Of a DNA stretch of 64,000 nucleotides, positions 10,935-21,804 are shown piece after piece (the first letter of the stretch is position 1; each line of letters starts with the position of its first letter). Origin of the DNA: Castanea sativa (Eukaryota > Streptophyta > Magnoliopsida > Fagales > Fagaceae); the NCBI RefSeq assembly GCF_040712315.1, contig NC_134023.1, positions 18,361,442 through 18,425,441 on the forward strand. The letters are read 5' to 3'. The position numbers were made by a program, and so were the translations under genes. The notes under the pieces are model-generated. The model did no database searches. It was not told the DNA's origin and was given only the letters and a program-made list of their open reading frames with translations.

Positions 10935-12868
10935 CATATTTTTAGACCCTGTTTGGATTCTGAGAAAATAAAGAAAAATGAAAAAATCCAGGTTCTTTGA
11001 ATTTGGAGAGAGATCCAATTTTAATGAGTTTGATGTGTTGAAGATCCACATAATTTGGGTTTACCCGTGTTTATAATATGATGAATAATTTTTAAATAAA
11101 AAATAGGCCACCACATCATTTAAAACATGCCACATTGTTTAATTAGACGCATAAGCAAACAAACTAATGAAAGTTAACAAATGGACCAATAACACTCATA
11201 TTTAAAATTTCAGGGACTAATAACGATCACTTGAAACTTTAAGAACTAAAAAAATCTCAATAGGTAAACAATAAGGGCTAGCATTGTAGTTTCGCCTATT
11301 TTTTAAGTGATTTGGGTTATGACAATGTTTTTAATATAAAAAAAGTATACATCATTATTGACACATCATAAACACATAATTTGTGCAACACCCATACCAA
11401 ACTTGTTTCATATGGATTTTGCCCAAATCAAAATCAAACAAAACAAACCTCTAAAAACATTAAAAAACAAAGACTCCAAAAAAAAAAACTTCAAAAGTAA
11501 AATAATACTTAAATCAAAGTTTATTAAAAGGTAATTCTTAAATTTATACAATTCATAGTTCACTAACTTGAAGTTGTTAAGTATAAAACTTGTGAAGAAT
11601 GACTTTGTGAGTAACTGCGGTGAGAAGAAAATAACTTAGAAAAAAAAGGAAATAAAGAACATACTTCAAAAATAAATAGTAAAACATGTTAAGATAGCTT
11701 CAAAAGTTTTTTTTTTTTTTTTAAGTAGCAAGAAAAACCCTTTCAAAAAGGAGTCAACCCATGTGATATGTTATGTGAATCAACTTAACCCAACTTATAG
11801 TTTTGGAAGGTTGGATACAAATTGACCTATTTTATTTGTTGGCCCATAGATATTTACACACACTAACACACAACCATACCCATATTTTTTTCCTTTGAGT
11901 TTGGACGGATAATTTGGTCCAAATCCAATTTTTTCATACCTATAAAAGAAAATGTTAAATTACAAATTACATCTTCTAACTTTACCTATATCCAATTTAG
12001 TCTTATAACTTCATTTTCATTTAATTTAGTTATCTAAATTTTAATTTCCATTAAAATTGCATTGTTTGTAACCCAAATGACGCCCTTTTTAGTTCCCACT
12101 TTAGAACACTAAACAAAATTTTTCTAACAAAAGTGGACAAGAGGATTGAATTGAATAAAAATGAAATTATAGGATCAAATTAAATTTTAAGTAAAGTTAG
12201 TGAATTTACCCCAAAAAAGAAGTGGAAATTTGTCCCAACTAAATTTAACTTTAAAATTAAAAAAATTAATTAGTTAATTTTATGAATTTGAAACCGTTTA
12301 AAAAGAGAGGGTGGGGAAACAAGCTCGTGTCGCTAGAATTCAAATGGGGTGCCACAGCCTGCCTTATCTCTCACAATCATAATCACAATCACAACCTTAT
12401 CTCAAACAATGGAGCCCCCACCTCTGAAGCTCGTAATCGTCCATGGCCCACGTCAAGGTGAATCCCTAGAATTCCGAGCCGGATCCAAGATCCAAATTGG
12501 CAGCATTGTTCGTGGCAACAACCTCCTCATCAAAGATGTGGGCATCACCTCTCCATTGACACAGAGTCTTCTTCTTCTTCTTCTTCATTCGGATCCGAGT
12601 CGGGCATATGGACCATCCGTGACCTTGACTCCTCTACTGGCACTCTCCTTAATAATATTGAGCTCTTACCAAACACTCCTCACGATCTCTCCGACGGAAA
12701 TTCGATTACAATTGGTGAGTTTGCTTCTATCCTTGTGAATTTCAACAACAATGAGAGCTGGCTCAAATGGAACCCTAGGGCACAAGCCACTGAGAAGGAA
12801 TTGTTTGCAGAGAATCGCGGATGGAAAGATAGGGTTTTGAGGAGTGAAGAAGAAGCAAAAAAAAACTA
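10935..12868 (+). repeat. Segmental duplication copy A (upstream region plus FHA pseudogene)
   Basis: This aligns by eye with 14745-15163 followed by 24492 to about 26160. Shared landmarks include GACCCTGTTTGG (10946/14764), AAGTGATTTGGGTTATG, GTATACATCATTATTGACAC (11345/24509), the poly(T) plus AAGTAGCAAG block (11708/24838) and the immediate FHA upstream sequence GAATTTGAAACCGTTTAAAA (12284/25579). Copy A lacks both the 9.3-kb LTR element and the 140-bp MITE of copy B, so it shows both empty sites. Divergence looks like roughly 5 percent by eye. Confidence 0.88.
12409..12868 (+). pseudogene. Truncated FHA-domain gene copy
   Basis: From the ATG at 12409 the protein begins MEPPPLKLVIVHGPRQGESL and matches the intact gene at 25706 almost residue for residue. 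A deletion of about 10 bases near 12546 removes the SS-N-H loop and shifts the frame. Downstream DNA still aligns (WTIRDLD, then SILVNFNN in other frames) until about 12868, where homology stops just after the Glu-rich codons. The whole basic/acidic C-terminal half is missing. A (GA)n tract follows at 12891. A functional FHA fold is unlikely. Confidence 0.9.
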
Positions 12869-12882
12869 TTTGGAATATAACC

Positions 12883-12890
<8 letters not shown>

Positions 12891-12913
<23 letters not shown>

Positions 12914-12914
12914 T
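12891..12914. repeat. (GA)n microsatellite
   Basis: About 12 GA units close to the break point of the FHA pseudogene. Confidence 0.9.
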
Positions 12915-13184
12915 TGAAGGGGTTTTTCCACTAGCTAGTTATCTTCTTCCTATTTGCTTGGCATGGTAAGGAAATCTTCAAGGCTAAGAACAAACTACAA
13001 ATTGGTCGTTGTTTGTGGTATATTATAAACCAAATGATACAATGCCAGAAATTAAGGCTTATGACAAACCTCAAATATATGTTATTGGTTTCTGATTTTT
13101 TTTTTTTTTAAGGATCTATTGCTTTCTAGAGTTAAAAAATGAGCGTTAGTCTCATTGTTTATTTAACTTATAGAGCAATAATGT

Positions 13185-14310
13185 GATTTTTTTAAGTGAA
13201 ACTATATTGTTAGTCCCTAAAGTTTGCCTGTTGAGTACTTTTGGTCTCTAAAGTTTCAAGTGTACATTATTGGTCTCAGAAGTTTTAAATATGAGTGCTA
13301 TTAGTTCCTATGTTAACTTCCGTTAGTTTGTGATGATGCACAAAAAAAGTCAGTGAGCTGATCGTTCACAAATGCTCCAATGGAGGTACCTGAGAAACAA
13401 AGAGAAAAGAACCTATAGAGAGTACTGGTGGGATGTCGAACAAAGACCCTTTGAAGGTTAAGTCAATGATGGAAGAATCTCCAAGAACTCAGGGATGCCA
13501 GAGCTAGGAGAATTTCACGTATCTTCAAGAAAACGATGTTTGGTTATTTTGTAGTGGTGTAGAGCTTGACCAACATTCCTTGAGTGTAGAGTCTTTCCTT
13601 ATAGAGAAGATTTGGAATTAAGGCTTCGAGATCTTAGGGCTTCTCATTCCCATATAGGGGAAGATATAAACATTTAGTAGGGTCTTTGGACGTGGTGTGC
13701 AAGTTATTTCCATATAGGGACGCATGAGTGGAGAATACGCAAGAGTTTTGTGGGGCCCACAATGTTTAGCCATTGTTGTGCATAATCGCTCATCTAGCTC
13801 ACATCGTTCGTCCGTCGGTTTGTATAATCGTCTACCGGACGTGTTGTTTATCCGTCGGTATGCTTAACTATTTGTTGATGCTATGCTTCCAAACTACCTG
13901 CCGACCTTTCATGTGCGTCAACCGAACCAATCGCGTGGCATTTGATGAGTCTTTTACCAAGTGGACGATTACTAGGGACGAATGAAATATCTCCCGATGG
14001 GTCTTATAGGCCAAGCATTTACATCCCAACGAGTTGAAGAGTTAGATGGTTCTTATGCTTAGAAAATATCCTCATCAGCTTATTTTCCTATGTGTCTAAT
14101 GGAACAATGATGTGACATGTTTTAAATAATGTGGCAACTTAGTTATTATTAAAAGAACTATACATCATATTAGACACATCAGAACTAGGTAAACCCAAAT
14201 AATGTGGGTCTTCAACACATCAAATCCATGTCTTCCTCCAAATTCAAAGTTCCTAGATTTCTTTATCTTTTCCTCCTTTTTCTCGAATCCAAATAGGACC
14301 AAGGAATATG
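13185..14310 (-). repeat. Inverted copy of dispersed repeat R, split by an insertion
   Basis: 13185-13330 plus 14078-14310 is the reverse complement of the 10935-11300 repeat. Landmarks are CTAAAGTTTCAAGTG, AAATATGAGTGCTATTAG, GTTTTAAATAATGTGGCA, CCAAATAATGTGGGTCTTC and TCGAATCCAAATAGGACC. The interruption at 13331-14077 starts TGATGATGC and ends TCATCA, like an LTR. Copies A and B of the FHA duplication both carry this repeat in the opposite orientation. Confidence 0.75.
13331..14077. mobile_element. Candidate solo LTR related to the 15164-24491 element
   Basis: This 747-base insert begins TGATGATGCA and ends CTCATCA. The 597-base LTRs of the neighbouring element begin TGATGATGCA and end CTTCATCA. 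Both have early phrases of similar layout (AAGTCAGTGAGCTG here, AAATCAGTAGGCTGG there, then a CAAAGACCC-type versus CAAGAACCC-type block) and CGTC-rich content. It sits inside an otherwise continuous copy of repeat R. No clear 5-bp target duplication is visible, so the boundaries are provisional. Confidence 0.55.
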
Positions 14311-14744
14311 TTTATGGAGAGAGAGAGAGAGATTGTAGCCAAGGGTTGAAGTATCTACATAATTGCATCCATATACGACCAAGTATAAATCTCTCAAGCA
14401 AAAAATACCCATCTTTCAAAATTGAATGCTAAAAAATCCTTAGACCTTCAACTTTAATGTTCATGGTATAATAATTCTAGTATGTATTTAATCAAATGGT
14501 TAACCACAAATACTAAATAGAATGACTACTTCCATTTCTCACCCAAATGAAACCAAAGGATACAAAGTTTTGAGTTCAACGAATATATGTATCTACATGT
14601 AAAATAATTGTTTTTGCACAGTGAGAGATCTGACTAGAGTGTTTCAGATGAGTGGCATAGGCCTTGACGAAATTGCCATCTCCATCTTCTTTTACTGCTA
14701 CTATTGTGGCAATGGAGCTCTGAGGTAGCAAAATCCTTTAATAT
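14311..14744. other. No gene recognised
   Basis: A short (GA)n at about 14317-14333 and AT-rich sequence. Nothing else is supported. Confidence 0.5.
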
Positions 14745-15163
14745 AATTGAAAATATTTCTAGACCCTGTTTGGCTTCCGAGAAAACAAAGGAAAATGAAA
14801 AAAAAAATTCCAGGTTCTTTCAATTTGGAGAAAGATCCAATTTTAATGAGTTTGATGTGTTGAAGACCCACATAATTTGGGTTTACCTGGTTTTGATGTT
14901 TATAATATGATGAATAATTTTTAAATAATAAAGAGGTTGCCACATCATTTAAAACATGCCATATTATTGTTCCATTAGATGCATAAGCAAACAAACTAAT
15001 GGAAGTTAACGAATGGACTAATAATACTCATATTTAAAATTTCAGGGACCAATAATACTCACTTGAAAATTTAGGAACTAAAAAAGACTCAACATAAACA
15101 ATAGGGACTAGCATTGTAGTTTTGCGTATATTTTTAAGTGATTTGGGTTATGGCAATGTTTTT
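14745..15163 (+). repeat. Segmental duplication copy B, left part
   Basis: Aligns with 10935-11332 of copy A. It ends at the five T (15159-15163) that form the left target duplication of the inserted LTR element. The duplication resumes at 24492. Confidence 0.88.
15159..15163. repeat. Left target-site duplication (TTTTT)
   Basis: Five T before the LTR. The partner is 24492-24496. The unoccupied site in copy A (11328-11332) has a single run of five T, which confirms the 5-bp duplication despite its low complexity. Confidence 0.85.
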
Positions 15164-15760
15164 TGATGATGCAAAGAAAATCAGTAGGCTGGATGCTTCG
15201 GACTTGACAGAATTGCTTGCTCCTTCGATGGCCTGGAAAAGAAAGAAAAACGATCAAAGGTGACCGGGGTTGCTGGCCAAGAACCCTCCGATGGCAAAGT
15301 TAGTTTTCTCTCTTTATTTTTGGAGTTCCAACTTTTTGGGAAATATCAAGCGTACCTTTTTATGGTCTGAATGGGTGTTTATATAGTGTTCTAGGAACAG
15401 TTATTGGGATTGTAACCTCCCCTAGATTTGAGAAGGTGCGAGGGTTCAGGGATAACTTCCACAACCGTTTAGGAGTTATATTTTCTCATACAACGGTCAC
15501 TGGAAGTTATACGTATGTTGCGGAGTGGTGAAATGTACTCAGTAATTCCCAAGTGTAAAGGTCTCATCCAGAGGTCCTCTTATGGACAAACCCCTTTAGG
15601 ACAGGGATGATAGCTTCCCTAGGACGAGTGCTGCGGGTGTGTTTTCGCCTATGGACGACCACGGGCGTTAGTCTCGTCTTGGTGCTTTCTTTTGGACGGC
15701 TGCTGGTGTGGATGACCATGGACAGTCTTGAGTAATTTAATTTTTCTTCATTCCTTATCA
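15164..15760 (-). repeat. 3' LTR (left)
   Basis: Starts TGATGATGC and ends CCTTATCA on the plus strand. Same length as the right LTR. A polypurine-type stretch (minus GGACGAAGGGG) lies immediately inside at about 15764-15776. Confidence 0.93.
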
Positions 15761-15763
15761 GTT

Positions 15764-15776
15764 GCCCCTTCGTCCA
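15764..15776 (-). other. Polypurine tract candidate
   Basis: The minus strand reads GGACGAAGGGGCA next to the 3' LTR, at the position expected for the plus-strand DNA priming site. It is short and interrupted by a C. Confidence 0.45.
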
Positions 15777-15984
15777 GGGGTCATGCAGTACATCACCAGA
15801 CTTCAAGACGAGTTTTCCAAGAACATTTATTATTATTATTTTCTATTTTATTCATTTTTCAGACAGCGTACCACGTGTCATGCTTTCATAGGTGGTTGGT
15901 CACGTCAACTTACCTCCTTGAGGCAGATGCCATGTGTCGCCTTCTCATTGGTCTCGTCGTTGTGAATACCGAGACTTCTCTACC

Positions 15985-15993
15985 TATAAATAG
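15985..15993 (+). promoter_or_regulatory. TATA box for the antisense unit
   Basis: TATAAATAG on the plus strand, 170 bases before the first ATG of the antisense coding unit and outside the LTR. Its spacing and consensus fit a plant core promoter. It would drive transcription opposite to gag-pol. Confidence 0.6.
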
Positions 15994-16154
15994 TGGTTTC
16001 CCTCTCGTGCCCCTCTCATTTTTTCAGATTTTCTGTTTTGACATTCTCGTCCGTTGCCTTGTTTAGGAGTGTTCTCAGCGTCCTTAGTATCTTTCTTCTA
16101 GAGCCAGGTATTCCCCTTACTCTCACTCTCAGGCTTTCCTTTTTAAACTTTAGT

Positions 16155-17274
16155 ATGTCTGAAATGGCTACCTGTTCGTCTAGCAACAGTGTAGACAAGG
16201 CCATAGACGAGTACCATGATTCTTCTAGTTATAGCACTTCCAGTAATGATAGTAGTAGTAGTAGTGGCCACATAACAGAGGAGTATGCCTCTGGTGTTCC
16301 TGGAATTCCCGTCGAAACCTTATAGGAAAATATTAGGACGAGGGCAGCCTCTGGAGCTGATACCTCGACGAGCATCCCGCCGTCCTCCCTTTTGGACGAA
16401 GAAGAAACTGTGTATAGTTGTGCTATAGAAATCCCTTCTAAGACGGACGAGAAGAGGTTAGATGCTCTTAAGAGTTGGTTCAAAATCCCAGACGATCTGA
16501 ATCCTAGGTTAGCCGTTCGAGGAGAATAGTGTTGCCAACCCCGTTTTGGAATAGGTATTTACGAAGCTTATTTGCTATAGGGGCTTAGATTTCCTTTGAA
16601 TGCCTTCGCTAGAGAATTACTCACTAGGCTGGGCTTGGGAGTTTGTCAGTTTAACCCCAACGCGTGGAGACTTATTGTCTCTATGCAAGTCTTATGGAGG
16701 GAGGTATTTGATGGGAACTGTCCTATCACCGTGGATGAGTTTCTGTACTATTATAAACCCTCCGAGATAAGTCAATCTCTAGGTTTTTATCAGTTCACAG
16801 CTAGGGGAAATGACTGTAGATTGATTAAGTCTTTACCTTCGTTTGACAGAAACTGGACAGAATTTTTCTTTGTCTCTGGTTTCAAGGCGGGGCATCCTAT
16901 CGAGGTTGGTAGAGATGTATTTGCCCCTTATACTGGAGAATTAGGGAACCTTCGTCAAGAAGGTATGCTATGTTTTTCCTTCATTCTTTTTTTATTTGTT
17001 TTGGTATATTTTATCTTTAGACAGTTGTCTAACCTTAATTTTCCTCTTTTTTTTTTTTTTTTTTTTCCAACTGTTAGACATCATTCTTTAAGTAATTTTC
17101 ATCGTGACCATGTCCATAGAGCTCGTCTACACCCCGAGAGGAATTTTCACTCGTTGGTGACTCTTCGACGCTTGCACAGGTGGGGACTTGGCCCTGATCC
17201 ACCTGCTGAAGCCCTTGCGCACGAGCAAACTGTCCGTAGACGTGAGTGCCTTTCTTACTTGAAATTTTGAAATT

Positions 17275-17349
<75 letters not shown>

Positions 17350-18408
17350 ATGTGTTTTTCAAGAATGGCAACCATGAAAGAAAATAAGGGGAAGGAAGTG
17401 ATTGACGAGACGACCAGAGTTGAAGTTCAACCCCAGCCTCGTCCTGCTACTGGAGACAAGAGGAAAAGCTTGTCCAAAAATTTGGACCTAGGAAGCTTAC
17501 CCAGTCGTCGGGGGAAGAAGACCAAGCATGGGTCGTCCAGGCTTGAAACTGCTAAGTCTGACCCTCCTTCCTCCTTGCCATCCATCACAATCATTGATGT
17601 TGACTCGTCTACGCCCGTTGGCGTCGCTCCGTCCAAGACCCATTCTCCTGCTTCGTCCCAGCCTCCTCAAAGGATTTCTACGAACTTATTGGAGAATGAG
17701 GATTTGGCTTGGGAACAATTCCAAGAGGCTGTAATAGGTGAGGACGTGGCTGTGTGCTACGACATGTCTTTGAGGGAGTTTGAGCACTCCGGTGTCCACG
17801 ATCTTTTTAAGGTGAGCACCTTTGTCTCGTCTTGCTTTAGCCATGTTATCTATTGTTATTTTTATCTCTTGAACCTTTTTGTCTTTTATGTAAGCAATGT
17901 CGAAGTTCATAGCTGTGTCCAGGCAGGCCACGGAGATGGACAAGACGAGGACCTTCTAGAAAAAAGAATAGAAGAGATTAAAAACGACTGCAGAACTTGG
18001 GCCGAGGTGGCGAATAAGGCCAAGGACGAGGTTAAGGGGTTGAGTGCTTTGGTGGGGGAGCTGAAATCCGATATTGCTAAGAAGGACGACCGTCTTGACT
18101 TTCTTCAAAAGAAGAACAACGAGCTGAGTCTCCTCCTCAAGAAGGCTAAAGACGACGCAGTGGAGGAGTTCAAAGCGTCCAAGGAGTTTACTGACCTGCT
18201 GTACACGAGCTATGCAGCAAGGTTTGAAGATTTTAGAATGGACGCTATAGACAACTTTCCTGGAGTTGACTTTAGCACCATTAAACTCAACCTTGGCGCT
18301 GCTACAAGTTTTCTCCTCCAAACAGGCTCAGACGATGTTAATATTGAGGACGATGCCACCACCAAGCCATCTCAGGACGACCCCAACGTTGATGCCCCCC
18401 CTTCTTGA
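16155..18408 (+). pseudogene. Antisense extra ORF (aORF), multi-exon, plant gypsy-type transposon protein
   Basis: From the ATG at 16155 one frame encodes an acidic Ser-rich N-terminus, then PLNAFARELLTRLGLGVCQF, PNAWRLIVSMQVLWREVFDG, TVDEFLYYYKPSEI and FDRNWTEFFFV. This pattern is that of the plant 'putative gypsy type transposon' domain (Pfam PF04195 from memory, unverified). Likely introns: 16962 to about 17079 (GTATGC to a T-rich tract ending TTAG), about 17241-17363 (GTGAGT to TTCAAG, containing a TG microsatellite) and 17813 to about 17900 or 17924 (GTGAGC). The last exon is a Lys/Glu-rich coiled coil (LLEKRIEEIKNDCRTW, then SDIAKKDDRLDFL), ending TGA at about 18406. Three TAG codons (near 16323, 16528 and 16587) and apparent frame mismatches at exon joins show decay. 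Function unknown. Confidence 0.75.
17275..17347. repeat. (TA)n(TG)n microsatellite in aORF intron
   Basis: About 10 TA units followed by about 26 TG units. The ORF read through it as a poly Cys-Val peptide is an artefact of the repeat. Confidence 0.9.
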
Positions 18409-18409
18409 A

Positions 18410-19498
18410 GACAATTTTTAAATTAGTGCTATTGTTGTTCTGCTTTTCTTTTGGTCCGTTTTTTTTGGACATTTTTTAAGATGTATTTGAGTACAATTAT
18501 CTTGTCTAGAGTGTTCTGGACGAGTTTATTAACAATTGCCTTTTAAGGCTTATTTTATGAGGGTTTTTGGACGGTGGTCGTTTACCCTCTTTAGACTAAA
18601 GAATATTTTTCTTTTATCCTTTATTTATTGTATGGACGAGTTTATCCACTATTTTCACCATTTATGTCATTGGCTTTTAAACAGTGTTCTAAGTGTTGAA
18701 TGGCCGTCCATGTGATTTTCTTATGGACGACCCACCTAGGCATGGACGTCTTTGTTAGCCAGTCAAATTTTTACAAGTGTAACTCGTCCTAGGACGACAA
18801 TGACGACTGCCAGTATTTTACCTCGTCCTTTGGGCAATTATCACTCGTCTCCTTGCAAGAGGTTTATAATTTTTTACTCGTCTTAAGACATTGAGGCGTC
18901 TTGGCTAGATGTTCGTCTTTGGAATTTTATGCTTTAACGTATGCCTTTTTCTTGTCTATCTACTTCTTAGACGAGTATGCCTTAACTTTTTCTTTTTGCT
19001 TTATTCTTATTTCAAGGAAAGCTTAGACGAGTATGCCTTAGCTTTTTCTTTTTACTTTATCCTTATTTCAAGGAAAGCTTAGACGAATATGCCTTAGCTT
19101 TTTTTATTCTCATTTCGAGGAAAGCTTATGAACGTTACATCCCTGCGTCCAGAGATTTTCATTCGTCTTAGGCTTTTTCCCCCTTTGTGGGTATCATTAT
19201 GGAAACTAGATTAAGTATATCAGAAATCCAAACCATATTATTGCATGAACATTGTCCACAAATATGGCACGCTTTAGAAGCTGGTGCCTTATTAAAACAC
19301 TTAAGCAAATATATAACCTTGTCTTTTACAAACTGGTCTGTAGACGGTGCAAAAGTTTAAGAACTAGTGCACTTTTTATTCTTAGTACACACTATAGTAG
19401 TAATAAAAACACAACAGCAGGCATAAGTAAACACATAGATCGTGGCTGTAGTTGTCCTTAGTATCAACCTCGTCCTCGGATTATTTCGTCCAAGTTCA
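18410..19498. other. Spacer between aORF and pol ends, CGTC/GACGA-rich
   Basis: Non-coding region where the two opposing transcription units converge. It is dense in GACGA/TCGTC words on both strands and contains the 56-bp tandem repeat at 18969-19127. No gene is seen. Confidence 0.6.
18969..19127. repeat. 56-bp tandem repeat, nearly three units
   Basis: Units begin AGACGAGTATGCCTTA at 18969 and 19025 and AGACGAATATGCCTTA at 19081, each ending CAAGGAAAGCTT or a variant. The first two are 56 bases, the third about 47. Confidence 0.92.
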
Positions 19499-20421
19499 TC
19501 ACTGATAGTACCTCCTCAGGTGTTCCATGTTCCAAGGGTGCTTTAACTTTTGTCTGTCCAAGGCCTCCAAGTAGTATGACCCTTGCCTCTTGCAGTTGAT
19601 TACCTTGTAGGGTCCTTCCCAATTGGGCCCAATTTTCCATAAGTCGGATTCCTAGTTGCTAAGGAGACTCTTTTGAGAACAAGGTCCCCAACACTGAATC
19701 GTTTGGGTTTCACCATGGCATCATGCTGCCTAGCCATAAGATTCTTGTATCTTGCTGTCCTTTGCTCCACATCCATTCTTACCTCGTTAATAAGATTGAG
19801 GTCAAGACGAACTTGTTCCCCATTCTCTCTCTCCTGATACTTCATCACTCGATGATTAGCCATATGAACTCCTACCAGTATGACGGCTTCACTTCCATAG
19901 GCCAGCTTAAAGGGAGTCTCTCTTGTCGGAGTTCGTACAATCGTCCTGTAGGCCCAAAGAACACCTGGTAACTCGTCTAGCCATATCCCTTTTGCCCTCT
20001 TGAGCCGAGTCTTGATGATTTTCAGCAGGGATTGGTTCGCTACTTCTGCTTGTCCATTCGCTTGTGGATGGGAGGATGAGGAATAGTGATTCTTGATTCC
20101 AAAATGTTTGCAAAAGTCCTTGAAGTGTGCGTTGTCAAACTGACGTCCGTTATCAGGTACTAGTACCCTGGGTACTCCAAACCTACATAGAATATTCTTC
20201 CATACAAAATTTTTAACATTTTGCTGAGTGATTGTTGCAAGAGGTTCGACCTCTACCCACTTGGTAAAGTAATCAATTCCTACTACCAAAAACTTCATTT
20301 GTCTGATTCCCATGGGGAAGGGACCTAGAATATCCAGTCCCTACTATGCAAAGGGCCATAGGGCTATCATTGGGGTCTGGTACTCTGACGGCTGTCTAGG
20401 GATATTGCTATAGCGTTAACA
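19499..20421 (-). pseudogene. Integrase of the 9.3-kb element
   Basis: The DDE core is recognisable: Asp in LVVGIDYFTKW, Asp in LVPDNGRQFD and Glu in QANGQAEVANQ. It is followed by LDELPGVLWAYRT and TPFKLAYGSEAV. A shift near 19625 breaks the frame; the alternative frame carries the usual C-terminal tail to a TGA at 19499-19501. Between 20314 and 20421 the zinc-binding to core junction is intact in sequence but holds four stop codons at positions where the family has Gln or Trp. Confidence 0.9.
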
Positions 20422-21130
20422 CTAGTCACAGACCTTGACGTAGGCCTTAGCATCTGCCTGCATTGTAGGCCAATAGTAGCCTGCACGGACGACCTTATGG
20501 ACTAGTGATCTCGCTCCTGAATGATTTCCACATGCTCCTTCATAAACTTCCCTCAAAACATAGTTTGACTCGTCAGGAGCCAAGCACCTTAAGTAAGGTT
20601 GGGAAAAACCTCGCTTGTACAGCACTTCGTTTATGAGGACGTATTTGGCTGCCCTGACCCTCAACTTCCTAGCTTCGTCTTTGTTTTCTGGAAGCCTTCC
20701 ATCTTTAAGATAGATTACTATTGGACTCATCCAATTTTCTCCCCCTCTTATCTGCTGTATGTCTAGAAAGTCTATGCTTGGCATATATGGGACGTTGTCG
20801 TACTCGTCCATAACTCCTCCTGCCGAAGCTGCTTTTGCCAAGGCATCTGCTTCCATATTTTCCTCCCTGGGAAGTTGAACAAAACTTACTGCTGAAAACT
20901 TTCGGCCAAGTCGTTTCACTTTGCTGAGGTATTTCTTCATCCGATCTTCCTTGGTATCACACATTCCATTTACTTGGTTGATGACTAGCTGAGAATCTCC
21001 TCTAACTATTATCGACTCTGCCCCTAAGGACTTAGCCAATTCCAATCCTTTGAGTAGAGCTTCATACTCAGCCTCGTTGTTGGTGGTCTAATACTATAGA
21101 CGGGCCGTGTACTCCAGCTTATCACCCTCT
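20422..21130 (-). pseudogene. Second RNase H and integrase zinc region
   Basis: The second RNase H reads PEGDKLEYTARL, then TTNNEAEYEALL (catalytic Glu), VRGDSQLVINQ and ENMEADALAKAA. A linker and the integrase N-terminus follow (LREVYEGACGNHSG, then GYYWPTMQADAKAYVKVCD), with the second Cys pair interrupted by a stop. The first part of the RNase H, including its first catalytic Asp, was lost in the deletion that joins it to RT. Confidence 0.87.
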
Positions 21131-21804
21131 GGGAACATGTGGTTAACCAGTCTTTGGTAAGTCGCCCCTGCATTCTTCAAATCAAAGGACATCACTTTGT
21201 AGCAATACAACCCTTGGCTTGTAATGAATGAGGTCTTTTCTTGATCCGCTTCGTCCATCTTTATCTGGTTGTAGCCTGAGAAGGCGTCCATGAAACTCAA
21301 CACCCTATGACCTGCCGTCGAGTCCACCAGTTGGTCAATGCGTGGCAATGGGTAACTATCCTTGGGGCAAGCTTTGTTTAAGTCAGTAAAGTCCACGCAC
21401 ATTCGCCACTTGCCGTTAGCTTTCTTCACCGTGACTACGTTCGCCAATCAATCTGGATAATAAACTTCTCGGATGAACTCTGCGGTAAACAAACTCTGGA
21501 CTTCTTCCTTGATGGCATTGTCTCGCTTAGGAGCGAAAACTCTTTTCTTCTGACGCACTGGATTTGAATAAGGACACACGTTCAGGCTGTGAGTGATAAC
21601 ACTTGGATCAATGCCAGGCATGTCTTCATGACTCCATGCAAAGACATTGAGGCTTTTCTTTAAAAACTGGACCAAAGCGTGCTTTGCCTCTTCTTCCATG
21701 CTCGCCCCAATTCTAGTGAACTTCTTAGGCTGGTTCTTGTCCAAAGGGACGTCTTCTAACACCTCAGTAGGTTCCGCTGCGATCCTTCTCCCGTCTATAC
21801 TCAT
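21131..21804 (-). pseudogene. Reverse transcriptase, N-terminal half only
   Basis: The fingers and first palm motifs are present: RQKKRVFAPKRDNAIKEEV, CVDFTDLNKACPKDSYPLP with the first catalytic Asp, MDAFSGYNQIKM and LKNAGATYQRLVNHMF. Directly after NHMF the frame continues with RNase H residues. The YVDD catalytic box, thumb, connection and whole gypsy RNase H are missing, an internal deletion of probably more than 1 kb compared with the element at 1-7990. A TGA at 21448-21450 replaces the Trp expected before LANVV. Confidence 0.9.

Noticed and set aside
17296..17340. ORF start with a poly Cys-Val run
   Set aside because: Translation of the (TG)n microsatellite. The real exon starts near the MATMKE codons at about 17364.
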